A stretch of 57,197 bases of DNA from an uncultured Bacteroides sp. (GCA_944322345.1 CALUOO010000007.1:1-57197); one strand, 5' to 3'; counted from the first letter of the stretch, positions 7,632-17,242 are shown. Made by a program: numbers and translations. Notes: generated from the letters alone by a model not told the origin.

Positions 7632-9578
7632 TTATATTTTTTCTACTACAAACTTATATTCTCCCTTTATTTTCTGTTTAGAATCTTTCAGTGAAATACG
7701 ATAGATTTCTTTGCCCCATACCCTGGATAGACGTGAATCCTCTAATCGGACAGTATCAACCTTCACTTCAAACTGAGTTGGATATTTCAGCCTTGCCTTT
7801 TGTCCTTTCACCTCTATTATAATTTCACCTAAAGCCGGTTTGGTTACTTTTCCCCATGTCATAAAATTTACACAATTAGAATTTAAAGTTTCTTTCAACT
7901 TATAGCGGTCACAAATAGTCAATTTATTCTTTCCCAACTGATAAGAACGTATCCAACTCTCCACTTTTGCTTCCGCAGGATAAGCCTTGGATATATCTAC
8001 TGAAAATTTTTGCTGTTGCTCATGGCAAACAGTACTAGTAGCTTTATATCGTTGACCAAAACGTTGTGAAACACCATTAATTAAAGGAAGATTATGATAA
8101 TCACTCTGCATAGTCCAAATAGTATATCTTTCACTACTAAACGTTTTTTTAGTATAAGTACCCACTCCTGCATCAATAAACATAGGAAGATTCTTTATAT
8201 ATAAAGAAAATGTCCCCACATCGTTATGATTATGGCTTTCATTATTAAAACCACCTTTAGCAGCAAAGAACATTTCTGATTTATTTGCCATATAGCAGAA
8301 CTCAGTATCCGGATACCATGTCACATCAGGGACGTCGTGCTTCGGTGTAATACCAGAAAGCTCATTACACACCAATAGTGACTGAAGAGAACGAAAGACA
8401 TCGTTACCCATTGTAGGAAAAGGTTTCTTACCTCCCAACAGATAAGCTGCAAAATGAATCATTTCACTACTCTTTACAGCTTTTCCATAACGGTAAATCA
8501 AAGAGGGGTCTCCTCCCCCTTTTGCAGAAGCATCTGCAAAATTCACCACCCATCCATCGCCAATATAAGAGCGGGAAATATATTCACCCATCCGCTGAAT
8601 CATAGGTTCATGAAACAATGACAATGACAATTCTCCATTCGTTCCCTCTGACAACATCTGCAAATAATCAAATAATTTCCCTGCAGCGTGTGACCAATAA
8701 GAGGGGCCTTCTTCACAAGCACCATCAGCTTTTACGAAATTAAGAAAACGATCAACTGATTGCATCGTACGATAGACTGCTTTAGCCAAACGATCTCTAT
8801 CATTCTCCATCAAAAGAAAACACTGCAATACATTAGAGTTACACCAAGGATTCCAATTATTAATCACCTGTCCAGATTTCCAATGAAACGCCATCCACCA
8901 CATACGATCGTTGTCCATATAAGGGTCAAGAATCCGATCTTTTATCACTTGGCTTATCCGAAGAGATATTACAGGATCTATCTTATCGAACGAAGCATGA
9001 AAGAAATAGTGTATCCATGCCAATAATGCTCCATAGCCACCGGAAGAGATATCAATCACCTGTTCACGAAAATCAGGTAATGAACGATGGGTACTTTGAT
9101 AAGGCAAATGTGCAGACAACACCCACGAAGTCATTTCGCAGCTCATAAATACTCCATCTATCAATTGATCAATGAAACGCCCCTTACCTTCAGCCAATTC
9201 AGCAAGCATCAAAGTATTAAGAGCTTTCAGATTGGCATCGTAAGGATTTTGCATCACATTTCTGTCTCCTGAACGTTCAAACTCCAAATAAGCTGTAGCT
9301 GGAACCAACTTCCATTTATAATCAAGCAACTTCTCGCCCGAAATAATCAGTCGTTCCCGATTCTCTCCTAACAGTGTTTCCCATCCTTCTCTGTCTGCAT
9401 AAGAAGGATAAGGTACCCATTGCTGTTTCATTAATAATATATCCCGCAAACGAGATTCATCAGCTAATTGTTGCAACAGATTTCGTTCTTCATAAGCAAC
9501 AGCGTGTTTTGGTAGAAAACTTCCAATGATTACCATCACAATTAATAGCAGGAAATGTTTTGTCCGATTCGTGACCAT
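7632..9578 (-). CDS. Heparinase II/III-family polysaccharide lyase-like protein
   Basis: The protein of about 648 residues has a hydrophobic signal peptide ending near KHAVAYEE, an N-terminal alpha-barrel region and a C-terminal beta-sandwich. The heparinase II/III signature is FFAAKGGFNNESHNHNDVGT, in which the NHND segment and nearby His/Tyr residues carry family catalytic or metal ligands. Related enzymes cleave uronate-containing glycans such as heparin, alginate or hyaluronan; the substrate here cannot be read. The ATG at 9576-9578 is preferred over an in-frame TTG two codons upstream. No SusC/SusD pair is adjacent, so it is not in an obvious utilisation locus. Codon use is AT-rich. Confidence 0.82.
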   Translation of the reverse strand: MVTNRTKHFLLLIVMVIIGSFLPKHAVAYEERNLLQQLADESRLRDILLMKQQWVPYPSYADREGWETLLGENRERLIISGEKLLDYKWKLVPATAYLEFERSGDRNVMQNPYDANLKALNTLMLAELAEGKGRFIDQLIDGVFMSCEMTSWVLSAHLPYQSTHRSLPDFREQVIDISSGGYGALLAWIHYFFHASFDKIDPVISLRISQVIKDRILDPYMDNDRMWWMAFHWKSGQVINNWNPWCNSNVLQCFLLMENDRDRLAKAVYRTMQSVDRFLNFVKADGACEEGPSYWSHAAGKLFDYLQMLSEGTNGELSLSLFHEPMIQRMGEYISRSYIGDGWVVNFADASAKGGGDPSLIYRYGKAVKSSEMIHFAAYLLGGKKPFPTMGNDVFRSLQSLLVCNELSGITPKHDVPDVTWYPDTEFCYMANKSEMFFAAKGGFNNESHNHNDVGTFSLYIKNLPMFIDAGVGTYTKKTFSSERYTIWTMQSDYHNLPLINGVSQRFGQRYKATSTVCHEQQQKFSVDISKAYPAEAKVESWIRSYQLGKNKLTICDRYKLKETLNSNCVNFMTWGKVTKPALGEIIIEVKGQKARLKYPTQFEVKVDTVRLEDSRLSRVWGKEIYRISLKDSKQKIKGEYKFVVEKI

Positions 9579-9610
9579 AAGCAAACGTTTATTAGTAGTT
9601 AGTAGGAGTA

Positions 9611-9618
9611 CAAAGTTA
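9611..9618 (-). promoter_or_regulatory. Promoter of the heparinase-family gene
   Basis: On the minus strand TAACTTTG is an exact -7 match 33 bp upstream of the preferred ATG. Array A (9681-9819) lies just upstream of this promoter, so it is probably outside the transcript. Confidence 0.55.
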
Positions 9619-9680
9619 TATATTATCTTGAAACAACGAACTCTAAAAACAAATTACGAAAAATCCGCTGTAATCCTTAT

Positions 9681-9819
9681 TATTGGAAAAGGTTACCCAA
9701 CATATTGGCAAAGGTTAGCTGACATATTGGGAAAGGTTATCCAACATGTTGGAAAAGGTTAGCTGACATATTGGGAAAGGTTATCCAACATGTTGGAAAA
9801 GGTTAGCTGACAAACCCCT
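9681..9819. repeat. 22-bp tandem array (array A)
   Basis: Five clean 22-bp units start at 9688, 9710, 9732, 9754 and 9776; a degenerate sixth starts at 9798 and a partial one precedes 9688. Every unit begins AAAGGTTA and nearly all carry ACATATTGG or ACATGTTGG. Two subtypes alternate: one contains CCAACATGTTGG, a 12-bp palindrome, and the other AGCTGACATATTGG. There are no unique spacers, so this is not a CRISPR array. It lies between dinB and the heparinase-family gene, both on the minus strand. The same family recurs inverted at 25856-25950, again between two co-directional genes and in the same orientation relative to their transcription. Confidence 0.92.
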
Positions 9820-9827
9820 CCTACAAG

Positions 9828-10913
9828 CTATTCCCAATCACTAAACTCAAAGCTCAGTTGTTCCCAATCACCATGATGTTCTGTCTTTTCTTCACGAGGA
9901 TTAGATACTGAAAGACCTATCAGCCGTATAGGACGTTGTTGATAATCTACGTGCTTCAACAATTCTTTAGCAAGAGGAAGAATAGTTTCCAGTGTCACAA
10001 GGTCTTTTACTTGAGTAATGCTTCGAGTTATTTGGCTAAAATCATAAAATTTAATCTTCAAAGTGAGAGTATTTCCACGAAAATCTTTTCTCTTTAACCT
10101 TTCTACCAATTCCACTGCTACATGATAAAGTTCAATAATAACCGATGAATAAAGAGATACATCTTTTTCTAATGTATGCTCACATCCAATAGATTTACGG
10201 ATTCGTACAGATTCCACTTGTCGTTCATCAATACCACGGGCAAATTCATAATACAAAGTTCCAACTTTTCCAAAATGGCGTTTCAACATTTCAAGCGAAC
10301 ACTGTCTCAACTGAAAGCCGTTACTGATTCCCAAAGCATGCATTTTCTTGGCTGTTACCGGTCCTACCCCCCAGAAAGATTCAATAGGCAAATGCGCAAT
10401 AAAATCAAGCGCTTGTTCCGGATGAATAGTACACAATCCATCTGGTTTACGGTAATCGGAAGCAACTTTAGCCAAAAACTTATTATAAGAAACTCCGGCA
10501 GAAGCGATTAAGTGCAGCCGTTCACGAATGCGCAATTTAATTTCTTTGGCAATATCTACAGCCAAAGGTATTTGCTTCTTATTTTCAGTGACGTCCAAAA
10601 AAGCCTCATCCAAGGAAAGTGGCTCTATTATATCTGTGTAATCATGAAAAATTTCATGTATTTGCCGAGACACTTCTTTATAAACATCCATTCTGCCGGG
10701 AATAAATATCAAATGAGGACAAAGTCTCTTTGCCTTTTGAGAAGACATTGCAGAACGGACTCCATAGCGCCTAGCCTCATAACTGGCAGCAGCCACTACT
10801 CCCCGCTCTTCAGCATGTCCTACCGCCAAAGGTTTTCCACGCAACTCCGGATGATCACGCTGCTCAACCGAAGCATAAAAAGCATCCATATCAATATGTA
10901 TAATCTTTTGCAA
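9828..10913 (-). CDS. dinB: DNA polymerase IV (Y-family translesion polymerase)
   Basis: The 361-residue protein starts KIIHIDMDAFYASVEQRD, with the first catalytic Asp of the palm, and carries SLDEAFLDVTE with the second acidic pair. The little-finger domain follows, and the C-terminal QLSFEF resembles a sliding-clamp-binding motif. I chose the TTG start at 10911-10913 (giving MQKIIHIDMDAF). The longer frame up to 10976 would include its own promoter (10961-10968), and DinB proteins normally begin two or three residues before the first beta strand. It is transcribed divergently from the GH31 gene. Confidence 0.93.
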   Translation of the reverse strand: MQKIIHIDMDAFYASVEQRDHPELRGKPLAVGHAEERGVVAAASYEARRYGVRSAMSSQKAKRLCPHLIFIPGRMDVYKEVSRQIHEIFHDYTDIIEPLSLDEAFLDVTENKKQIPLAVDIAKEIKLRIRERLHLIASAGVSYNKFLAKVASDYRKPDGLCTIHPEQALDFIAHLPIESFWGVGPVTAKKMHALGISNGFQLRQCSLEMLKRHFGKVGTLYYEFARGIDERQVESVRIRKSIGCEHTLEKDVSLYSSVIIELYHVAVELVERLKRKDFRGNTLTLKIKFYDFSQITRSITQVKDLVTLETILPLAKELLKHVDYQQRPIRLIGLSVSNPREEKTEHHGDWEQLSFEFSDWE

Positions 10914-10934
10914 ACGACTTTCTATATTTTTCCG

Positions 10935-10942
10935 TATATTTG
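10935..10942 (+). promoter_or_regulatory. Promoter of the GH31 gene
   Basis: TATATTTG is an exact -7 match on the plus strand, 66 bp before the ATG at 11008. It faces the dinB promoter 18 bp away, so the two transcripts overlap at their 5' ends and the promoters may interfere. Confidence 0.55.
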
Positions 10943-10960
10943 ACCCCCATAATCGGAGCA

Positions 10961-10992
10961 CAAATATAATACTCATGCTCTATAACACCAAA
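10961..10992 (-). promoter_or_regulatory. Promoter of dinB
   Basis: On the minus strand TATATTTG (10961-10968) and TTTG (10989-10992) are 20 bp apart, a near-ideal Bacteroides promoter. It lies upstream of the TTG start at 10913 and decides against the longer reading frame. Confidence 0.6.
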
Positions 10993-11007
10993 TCATATAA
11001 AAATACA

Positions 11008-11409
11008 ATGAAAACCTTACCCCCTAAAAAATGCAAGACCGCGAGAATATGCGGCATTCTAGGCTTAACACTTGTGACCTCTTTTGGCTATGTACCTACA
11101 TATGCCTCGTCTCCAACAACAAGACAGATACTAGAGGTCTACGATAATCCGGTAATTGCTGGTACACGCCTTATTAATCCAACAACAGTAGAGATTGTGT
11201 TCTCTGAAACTAGCCCATTAACTCTTGATTTTTACGGAGATAACATCTTTCGCATGTTTCAAGACCGTTCAGGAGGCATTATTCGACAGCCAGAGGCCAA
11301 TCCTCCGGCACAAATTCTAGTGAATACCCCCCGTAAACAACCTAGGAAAGTCACTTTGGAAGAAAAAACGGAACAATTATTATCTCAACCCAACGCATAC
11401 AAGTGGTAA
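11008..11409 (+). pseudogene. GH31 glycosidase, N-terminal fragment (frameshifted)
   Basis: From the ATG at 11008 the frame encodes a signal peptide (MKTLPPKKCKTARICG, then a hydrophobic run to TYAS) and the start of the GH31 N-terminal beta-sandwich. It then runs out of frame to a stop at 11409. One extra A in the A6 tract at 11363-11368 would join it to the next frame and give KNGTIIISTQRIQVVINKQNG, a typical beta-strand pair for this position. The gene is therefore broken by one missing base. It is either a real inactivating mutation, a slippage-controlled switch, or a homopolymer sequencing error. Confidence 0.8.
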
Positions 11410-14400
11410 TAAACAAGCAAAACGGATTGTTCCAGATTACAGATCTTGCCAATAATACAACTGTAGTAGAATCAGTCGAGCCCATACATTATACAGAAAA
11501 AGCTACAGAAGTTGTTCTAAAAGAACATCCCGAAGAGTATTTCTATGGAGGTGGTGTGCAAAACGGACGTTTTTCACACAAAGGCAAAATCATCGCCATT
11601 GTCAATACCAACAGTTGGACAGACGGTGGCGTGGCATCTCCTACCCCTTTTTATTGGTCAACCAAAGGATACGGAATAATGTGGCACACCTTCAAACAAG
11701 GTCATTATGATTTCGGGAGTACTCAGAAAGGAATCGTTAAACTGTCACACGACACTAATTATTTAGACCTCTTCTTCATGGTGGATAATACTCCTGTTGC
11801 CCTTCTAAATGACTTCTATCAGCTTACAGGACATCCTGTCTTATTGCCAAAATTCGGATTCTATGAAGGACATCTGAATGCCTACAATCGCGACTATTGG
11901 AAAGAAGATGAAAAAGGAATTCTTTTCGAAGATGGCAAGAAATATAAAGAAAGTCAAAAAGACAACGGAGGTATCAAGGAATCATTGAACGGAGAAAAAA
12001 ACAACTATCAATTCTCTGCACGAGCTGTTATCGATCGTTACAACACTTATGATATGCCATTGGGATGGATACTTCCTAACGATGGTTATGGAGCAGGATA
12101 TGGCCAAACCGGTACTCTAGTAGGAAACATCCAAAATTTGAAAGAGTTGGGAGATTATGCACGTCAAAAAGGAGTCGAAATAGGCTTGTGGACACAATCT
12201 GACTTACACCCTAAAAAAGGAGTTGAAGCATTATTACAACGAGATATTGTCAGAGAAGTAAGAGACGCAGGAGTACGCGTTTTAAAAACAGACGTAGCAT
12301 GGGTAGGTGCAGGATATTCATTCGGACTTAATGGAGTAGCAGATGTGGCCAATATCATGCCTTACTATGGAAACGAAGCACGTCCTTTCATTATTTCACT
12401 TGATGGATGGGCAGGGACACAACGCTATGCTGGTATCTGGACTGGTGATCAAACCGGTGGTGAATGGGAATATATCCGTTTCCACATTCCGACTTACATC
12501 GGATCTGGTCTGTCCGGGCAACCCAACATTTGTTCTGATATGGACGGTATTTTTGGTGGCAAAAATGTTCCTGTTAATGTGCGAGATTTCCAATGGAAAA
12601 CATTTACCCCTATGCAACTGAACATGGATGGATGGGGAAGTAACCCGAAATATCCACATATTTTAGGAGAACCAGCAACTTCCATCAACCGATGGTATCT
12701 GAAAATGAAATCCGAATTTATGCCATATACATACAGTATCGCACATGAAGCGATTGATGGGCAGCCAATGATACGAGCCATGTTCCTCGACTACCCTAAC
12801 AATTATACATTAGGAACTTCTACTCGTTATCAATTTATGTATGGACCTTATGTATTGGTTGCACCTGTCTATCAAAATACGAAAGCTGACAAAGAAGGAA
12901 ATGACATACGAAACGGAATCTATTTGCCCGAGGGGAATTGGATTGATTATTATACTGGAGAGCTGTATGAAGGAAACTGCATCTTAAATAACTTTGATAC
13001 TCCCCTTTGGAAACTTCCGTTGTTCGTCAAACAAGGTGCCATCATCCCCATGACATCTGCACACAACAATGTAAAACAAATTAATCCAGGTTTGCGTATA
13101 TATGACATGTATCCATACGGGCATAGTACGTTCACAGAATATGACGACGATGGAACAACTGAAGCATACCAGCGTGGCGAATACATAACTACCAAAATTA
13201 CTTCAGACCTGATTGAAAATAACCTCAACATACAAATACAACCAACATCGGGTAGCTTTAAAGGAATAGCTATTCGCAAAGCAACATTACTGCGAATCAA
13301 TGCGACAGATAAATTCAAAAAGTTGACCGTAAAAATAGGAGAGAAAAAAATAAAAGTGAGCGAAGCCAGATCTTTCGAAGCACTTGAAAAAGGAGTCAAC
13401 CTCTACTATTATGAGGCACAACCCGAAATGAACAAATTTGCTACTCCAGGAAGTGCATTCGCAGAAAAATCAATTATCAAGAATCCTGTAATCTATATCA
13501 AAATAGACAGTGTAGATATACAAAAAGATGAAATAGAAGTACAGATGAAAGGATATCGGTTTCAGCCACAAAACAAATACCTGCATTCAGAAGGGACACT
13601 CACAGCTCCTGTTGTTCAGCTAACCGACGAACATACTGAGGCCTATACACTAACACCATCGTGGAATAAAGTAGAAAATGCAGACTATTATGAAATTGAG
13701 CACAACGGTATGATATACACTACCATCCGCGATACACATCTACTATTCGAAGATCTGAATCCGGAAACGGAATACAGTTTTAAGGTTCGTGCCATAAACA
13801 AAGATGGCAAATCCGACTGGTCTACTGTAACTGCTACAACCAAAGCAAATCCATTAGAGCATGCTATCACAGGTGTAACAGGTGAAACCAGTTGTGAAAA
13901 TCAAGGAGGACAAGGAATAGATCGATTATTCAACTTTGACGAATCCGACACATGGCATACAGCTTGGAGTAAAACGGCTACTCCATTCAGTATAACAATC
14001 GATCTCAAGAGTATCAACATTCTTGACAAACTTCAATATCTGCCTCGACTCGATGCAGGCAATGGGACGTTATTACAAGGATCTATCTCTTACAGCATGG
14101 ATAAGGCAAACTGGACAGAATGTGGACATTTCGACTGGAAAGGAGGAGACATAAAAGAGTTTACCTTTGACAAAAAGCCTACCGCACGCTATATATGTAT
14201 AAAAGTAGAAAAGGCTGTAGGTAACTTTGGATCAGGGCGAGAATTATATATCTTCCGCGTACCTGGTTCAGAAAGCTATTTACCTGGGGACATTAATCTG
14301 GACAGTAAAATTGACGAGAACGACCTAACCTCTTATATGAACTATACCGGTCTGAAAAAAGGCGATGCCGATTTTGACTATGTAAGCAAGGGAGATTTAA

Positions 14401-14876
14401 ACAATAACGGATTAATTGATGCTTATGACATCTCTGCTGTAGCTACTCAATTGGAAGGTGGAGTTAAAATACAGAAGAAAGATACACTGCATATACAAGT
14501 GGACATACGCACCAACAAAAAAAGTTTCCGTACTGGAGAAATCTTGGAATTGACATTAAATGGAAAAGAATTGAAAGCTATCAACGGAATTAGTCTTGCA
14601 CTACCTTACAACACGGATGACTGGGAATATATAAGTATAGATTCTTCTAATTTAAAAGAGATGAAAGATATGACACGTGACCGCCTTCATACTGATGGAT
14701 CAAAAGTACTCTATCCTACATTTGTTAACATAGGCAACAAACCAGTGCTAGAAGGAGACCAGCCACTAATGACTATCCGGTTAAAAGCCAAACGAACCGT
14801 AACTTCCATCCCAAAAGCAAGTAAAATTCTCGTAGTTGACAAACAGATGAATTACCTCTACTGGTTGGAAGAATAA
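11403..14876 (+). CDS. GH31 alpha-glycosidase with FN3, F5/8-type and dockerin-like domains (5' end lost to frameshift)
   Basis: This frame holds the catalytic barrel and C-terminal modules of the gene that begins at 11008; its GTG at 11403 is an open-frame limit, not a believable start. The GH31 nucleophile Asp is in RVLKTDVAW (D297 here) and the acid/base Asp in IWTGDQTGG (D349). A beta domain follows, then a fibronectin type III module (about 740-820), an F5/8 type C carbohydrate-binding module (about 825-955) and a dockerin type I-like pair of calcium loops (GDINLDSKIDENDL and GDLNNNGLIDAYDI). The protein is probably secreted and acts on alpha-glucosides, alpha-xylosides or alpha-galactosides; the exact substrate is not readable. 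There are no neighbouring SusCD genes. Confidence 0.88.
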   Translation: MVINKQNGLFQITDLANNTTVVESVEPIHYTEKATEVVLKEHPEEYFYGGGVQNGRFSHKGKIIAIVNTNSWTDGGVASPTPFYWSTKGYGIMWHTFKQGHYDFGSTQKGIVKLSHDTNYLDLFFMVDNTPVALLNDFYQLTGHPVLLPKFGFYEGHLNAYNRDYWKEDEKGILFEDGKKYKESQKDNGGIKESLNGEKNNYQFSARAVIDRYNTYDMPLGWILPNDGYGAGYGQTGTLVGNIQNLKELGDYARQKGVEIGLWTQSDLHPKKGVEALLQRDIVREVRDAGVRVLKTDVAWVGAGYSFGLNGVADVANIMPYYGNEARPFIISLDGWAGTQRYAGIWTGDQTGGEWEYIRFHIPTYIGSGLSGQPNICSDMDGIFGGKNVPVNVRDFQWKTFTPMQLNMDGWGSNPKYPHILGEPATSINRWYLKMKSEFMPYTYSIAHEAIDGQPMIRAMFLDYPNNYTLGTSTRYQFMYGPYVLVAPVYQNTKADKEGNDIRNGIYLPEGNWIDYYTGELYEGNCILNNFDTPLWKLPLFVKQGAIIPMTSAHNNVKQINPGLRIYDMYPYGHSTFTEYDDDGTTEAYQRGEYITTKITSDLIENNLNIQIQPTSGSFKGIAIRKATLLRINATDKFKKLTVKIGEKKIKVSEARSFEALEKGVNLYYYEAQPEMNKFATPGSAFAEKSIIKNPVIYIKIDSVDIQKDEIEVQMKGYRFQPQNKYLHSEGTLTAPVVQLTDEHTEAYTLTPSWNKVENADYYEIEHNGMIYTTIRDTHLLFEDLNPETEYSFKVRAINKDGKSDWSTVTATTKANPLEHAITGVTGETSCENQGGQGIDRLFNFDESDTWHTAWSKTATPFSITIDLKSINILDKLQYLPRLDAGNGTLLQGSISYSMDKANWTECGHFDWKGGDIKEFTFDKKPTARYICIKVEKAVGNFGSGRELYIFRVPGSESYLPGDINLDSKIDENDLTSYMNYTGLKKGDADFDYVSKGDLNNNGLIDAYDISAVATQLEGGVKIQKKDTLHIQVDIRTNKKSFRTGEILELTLNGKELKAINGISLALPYNTDDWEYISIDSSNLKEMKDMTRDRLHTDGSKVLYPTFVNIGNKPVLEGDQPLMTIRLKAKRTVTSIPKASKILVVDKQMNYLYWLEE

Positions 14877-14881
14877 AAAAT

Positions 14882-14924
14882 CAATTCCCGGAAGAAAGAC
14901 TTAATGCTAATCTTCCGGGAATTG
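14882..14924. terminator. Bidirectional terminator between GH31 and the beta-barrel gene
   Basis: CAATTCCCGGAAGA (14882-14895) is perfectly inverted at 14911-14924, flanked by A-rich sequence on the left and TTTTA on the right. It serves both convergent genes. Confidence 0.85.
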
Positions 14925-14956
14925 TTTTATAGTCAGTCTGCCAGATAACCCAATAA

Positions 14957-15442
14957 TTAGAAATAGAAACCAAAACCCACTTTTATTCCAAACCGAGAAA
15001 GATCATCATCATTGAAACGCCATTTATAATATACAGCCGGTTCGATAGTCACTGTACGTGACAAAAAGAAAGCATATCCAGCTTCAATCCCTACTCCCCA
15101 ATCATTATGATCATATCCTCCTTTCAGACGATAGCGTTCCCAATCAAGGCCAGCTCCCAAATAAACACCTGTAGTATTAAAATAAAAACGAACTCCTGTT
15201 CCTAGCGAATATTTATCAATCTCCTTTGCCCAATCGGCTCCCATATTTACCAAAAGCGCAAATCCATCTGCTAAAAATGAACCAGCTTGTGCCTCTATGC
15301 CAAACTTCGCATCGTCATTCTTACTATACGAAAAATCTAATCCTGTAATAGAAGGATTAAGAATTATTGTTCCTTTCTCAAACTGTGCCCGTGCTGCCAC
15401 TGTGACAACCAACAGACAAACAAGCATCACTAACTTCTTCAT
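14957..15442 (-). CDS. Small outer-membrane beta-barrel protein
   Basis: The 161-residue protein has a signal peptide (MKKLVMLVCLLVVTVAARAQ) and then alternating beta strands ending in GIKVGFGFYF, the aromatic C-terminus expected for insertion by the BAM machinery. The size suggests an eight-stranded barrel of the OmpW/OprF-like porin-family type. It begins 8 bp after the small membrane-protein gene at 15451-15672, so the two probably share a transcript. The specific function is unknown. Confidence 0.75.
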   Translation of the reverse strand: MKKLVMLVCLLVVTVAARAQFEKGTIILNPSITGLDFSYSKNDDAKFGIEAQAGSFLADGFALLVNMGADWAKEIDKYSLGTGVRFYFNTTGVYLGAGLDWERYRLKGGYDHNDWGVGIEAGYAFFLSRTVTIEPAVYYKWRFNDDDLSRFGIKVGFGFYF

Positions 15443-15450
15443 AAAATTAT

Positions 15451-15672
15451 CTATTTTAATCTATTTTTTTCATAACGTTCGCGAATCTGCTCTTTCTTAC
15501 GCAACACCCACCACAAAAGTAATACCACTACATAAGCCCCTGCTATAGTAAGATACTTTTCTGCCCGGTCAATCTCTGTATTACGAGGTAACAGATAAGC
15601 TGCCGTTACAGATATATAAATCAAGAACGCTACTGCGATCTTTGTTGATTTTCGCATTCTCGTCATTCTCAT
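15451..15672 (-). CDS. Small membrane protein with two transmembrane segments
   Basis: The 73-residue protein has a basic N-terminus (MRMTRMRKSTK), a first hydrophobic helix (IAVAFLIYISVTAAYLL), a second (TIAGAYVVVLLLWWVL) and a highly basic cytoplasmic tail. It lies 8 bp upstream of the beta-barrel gene on the same strand. The family is not recognised. Spacing and membrane topology make it a believable gene. Confidence 0.65.
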   Translation of the reverse strand: MRMTRMRKSTKIAVAFLIYISVTAAYLLPRNTEIDRAEKYLTIAGAYVVVLLLWWVLRKKEQIRERYEKNRLK

Positions 15673-15733
15673 ATAAATCTCATTTTCAACAATTACAAAT
15701 TACCTAATACATGTGTATCTATCCGATTATTCT

Positions 15734-17158
15734 TTATCGTAAACCAGTCTTCTGTCTCTTCAGCCAAACAAAGAACCATACAACTGCCACCAGTACTCCT
15801 CCGAAACCAATACCATAAGATAATACATGTGAGCAACCCAATCCTTCAGGAGCAATACAAATATACGTTGTACAAACACAAGTCATAAACAAAGCAGGTA
15901 TTAATGTAACCCAATACGGTTTCTTTGATATCACCAAATAAACTGTTATTGCCCACAGAGTAAAAACAGACAACGTCTGATTGGCCCATGCAAAGTATCG
16001 CCAAATCATATTAAAACCATCGGAATCACGTAAGCTATACAGTAGCAATCCGATAGCGACTGCAAACATCGGAATACAAATATATAACCGACGACGCATG
16101 CTCTTCTGCTCTATTCCTAAAAAGTCTGCCACAATCAATCGAGCAGAACGAAACGCCGTATCACCAGAAGTAACAGGAGCCGCAATTACCCCTAAAATAG
16201 CAAGTACACCACCAACTGTCCCCAGCCATTCTCTTGTGATAGAATCCACTATAACAGAAGCGTTGCTCTCTTCCATTCCATTTTCATGGAAGAAATATGT
16301 AGCGGCAGCTGCCCATATCAAAGCTACAATTCCTTCTGTAATCATGGCTCCGTAAAATACAGGACGTCCGTGACGTTCTGAAGTCATACAGCGTGCCATC
16401 AATGGACTTTGTGTAGCATGGAAACCTGAAATAGCTCCACAAGCTATACTGACAAACATTATAGGGAATATAGGCAGATTCTCTGCATCCGGATTAGTAT
16501 TCTGAAGTCCATCCCAAAATTCCGGCAATGCAGGATGATAGACATAAAGCATTACCAGAATGCCTACAGCCATAAACAATAATGCCACGGCAAAAACAGG
16601 ATAGATTTTTCCTATAATCTTATCAACCGGCAATAACGTAGCGAGAATATAATAAGCAAAAACGACTATAATCCAGAAAGTAGTATCCAGACTTTCAGGA
16701 GTCAGTTTTGCAAGCAATCCTGCAGGTCCAGCCACAAAAACCGCTCCGACAAGAATCATCAGTATCACCGTAAATCCGCGCATCACCTGCTTGGTAGTCA
16801 CACCTAAATAACGACCGATAATCTCAGGCAGACTTTCACCATCATGTCGTAACGACAACATACCTGAGAAAAAGTCATGTACAGCTCCGGCAAAAATACT
16901 TCCCAATACAATCCACAAGTATGAGGAAGTTCCGAATTTAGCCCCCATGATTGCACCGAATATAGGCCCCAATCCTGCTATATTAAGAAATTGAATCATG
17001 AATATTCTCCATGTAGACAATGGGATATAATCCACTCCATCGGCTTTTGTCAAAGCCGGAGTCTTACGGTCATCCGGGCCAAAGATACGTTCCATCAAAC
17101 GACCGTATGTAAAATAACCTGCTATCAATGCCAGCAGACACAACGTAAATGTAATCAT
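15734..17158 (-). CDS. cstA: Carbon starvation protein A (peptide/pyruvate transporter family)
   Basis: A polytopic inner-membrane protein of about 474 residues, rich in hydrophobic helices. It carries the CstA-family segments DGVDYIPLSTWRIFMIQFLNIAG, AGPIFGAIMGAKFG and GFHATQSPLMARC. Family members take up peptides or pyruvate. I chose the ATG at 17156-17158 (MITFTLCLL), because the longer frame to 17236 would cross a Bacteroides promoter at 17193-17200. It is shorter than the E. coli protein (about 700), as is common for Bacteroidales members. It is divergent from the GHL10 gene. Confidence 0.9.
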   Translation of the reverse strand: MITFTLCLLALIAGYFTYGRLMERIFGPDDRKTPALTKADGVDYIPLSTWRIFMIQFLNIAGLGPIFGAIMGAKFGTSSYLWIVLGSIFAGAVHDFFSGMLSLRHDGESLPEIIGRYLGVTTKQVMRGFTVILMILVGAVFVAGPAGLLAKLTPESLDTTFWIIVVFAYYILATLLPVDKIIGKIYPVFAVALLFMAVGILVMLYVYHPALPEFWDGLQNTNPDAENLPIFPIMFVSIACGAISGFHATQSPLMARCMTSERHGRPVFYGAMITEGIVALIWAAAATYFFHENGMEESNASVIVDSITREWLGTVGGVLAILGVIAAPVTSGDTAFRSARLIVADFLGIEQKSMRRRLYICIPMFAVAIGLLLYSLRDSDGFNMIWRYFAWANQTLSVFTLWAITVYLVISKKPYWVTLIPALFMTCVCTTYICIAPEGLGCSHVLSYGIGFGGVLVAVVWFFVWLKRQKTGLR

Positions 17159-17192
17159 GGTTAGTGATATAAATAGTTTGACATAATCGACG

Positions 17193-17200
17193 CAAATGTA
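17193..17200 (-). promoter_or_regulatory. cstA promoter -7 element
   Basis: On the minus strand TACATTTG matches TAnnTTTG 35 bp before the chosen cstA start. Confidence 0.55.
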
Positions 17201-17242
17201 ACATAATCTAATGAAATAGCACAGGAATACCGACACTTTTAC

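Noticed and set aside
10914-10976. Upstream extension of dinB
   Set aside because: It would include the gene's own -7 promoter element and an N-terminus unlike DinB proteins.
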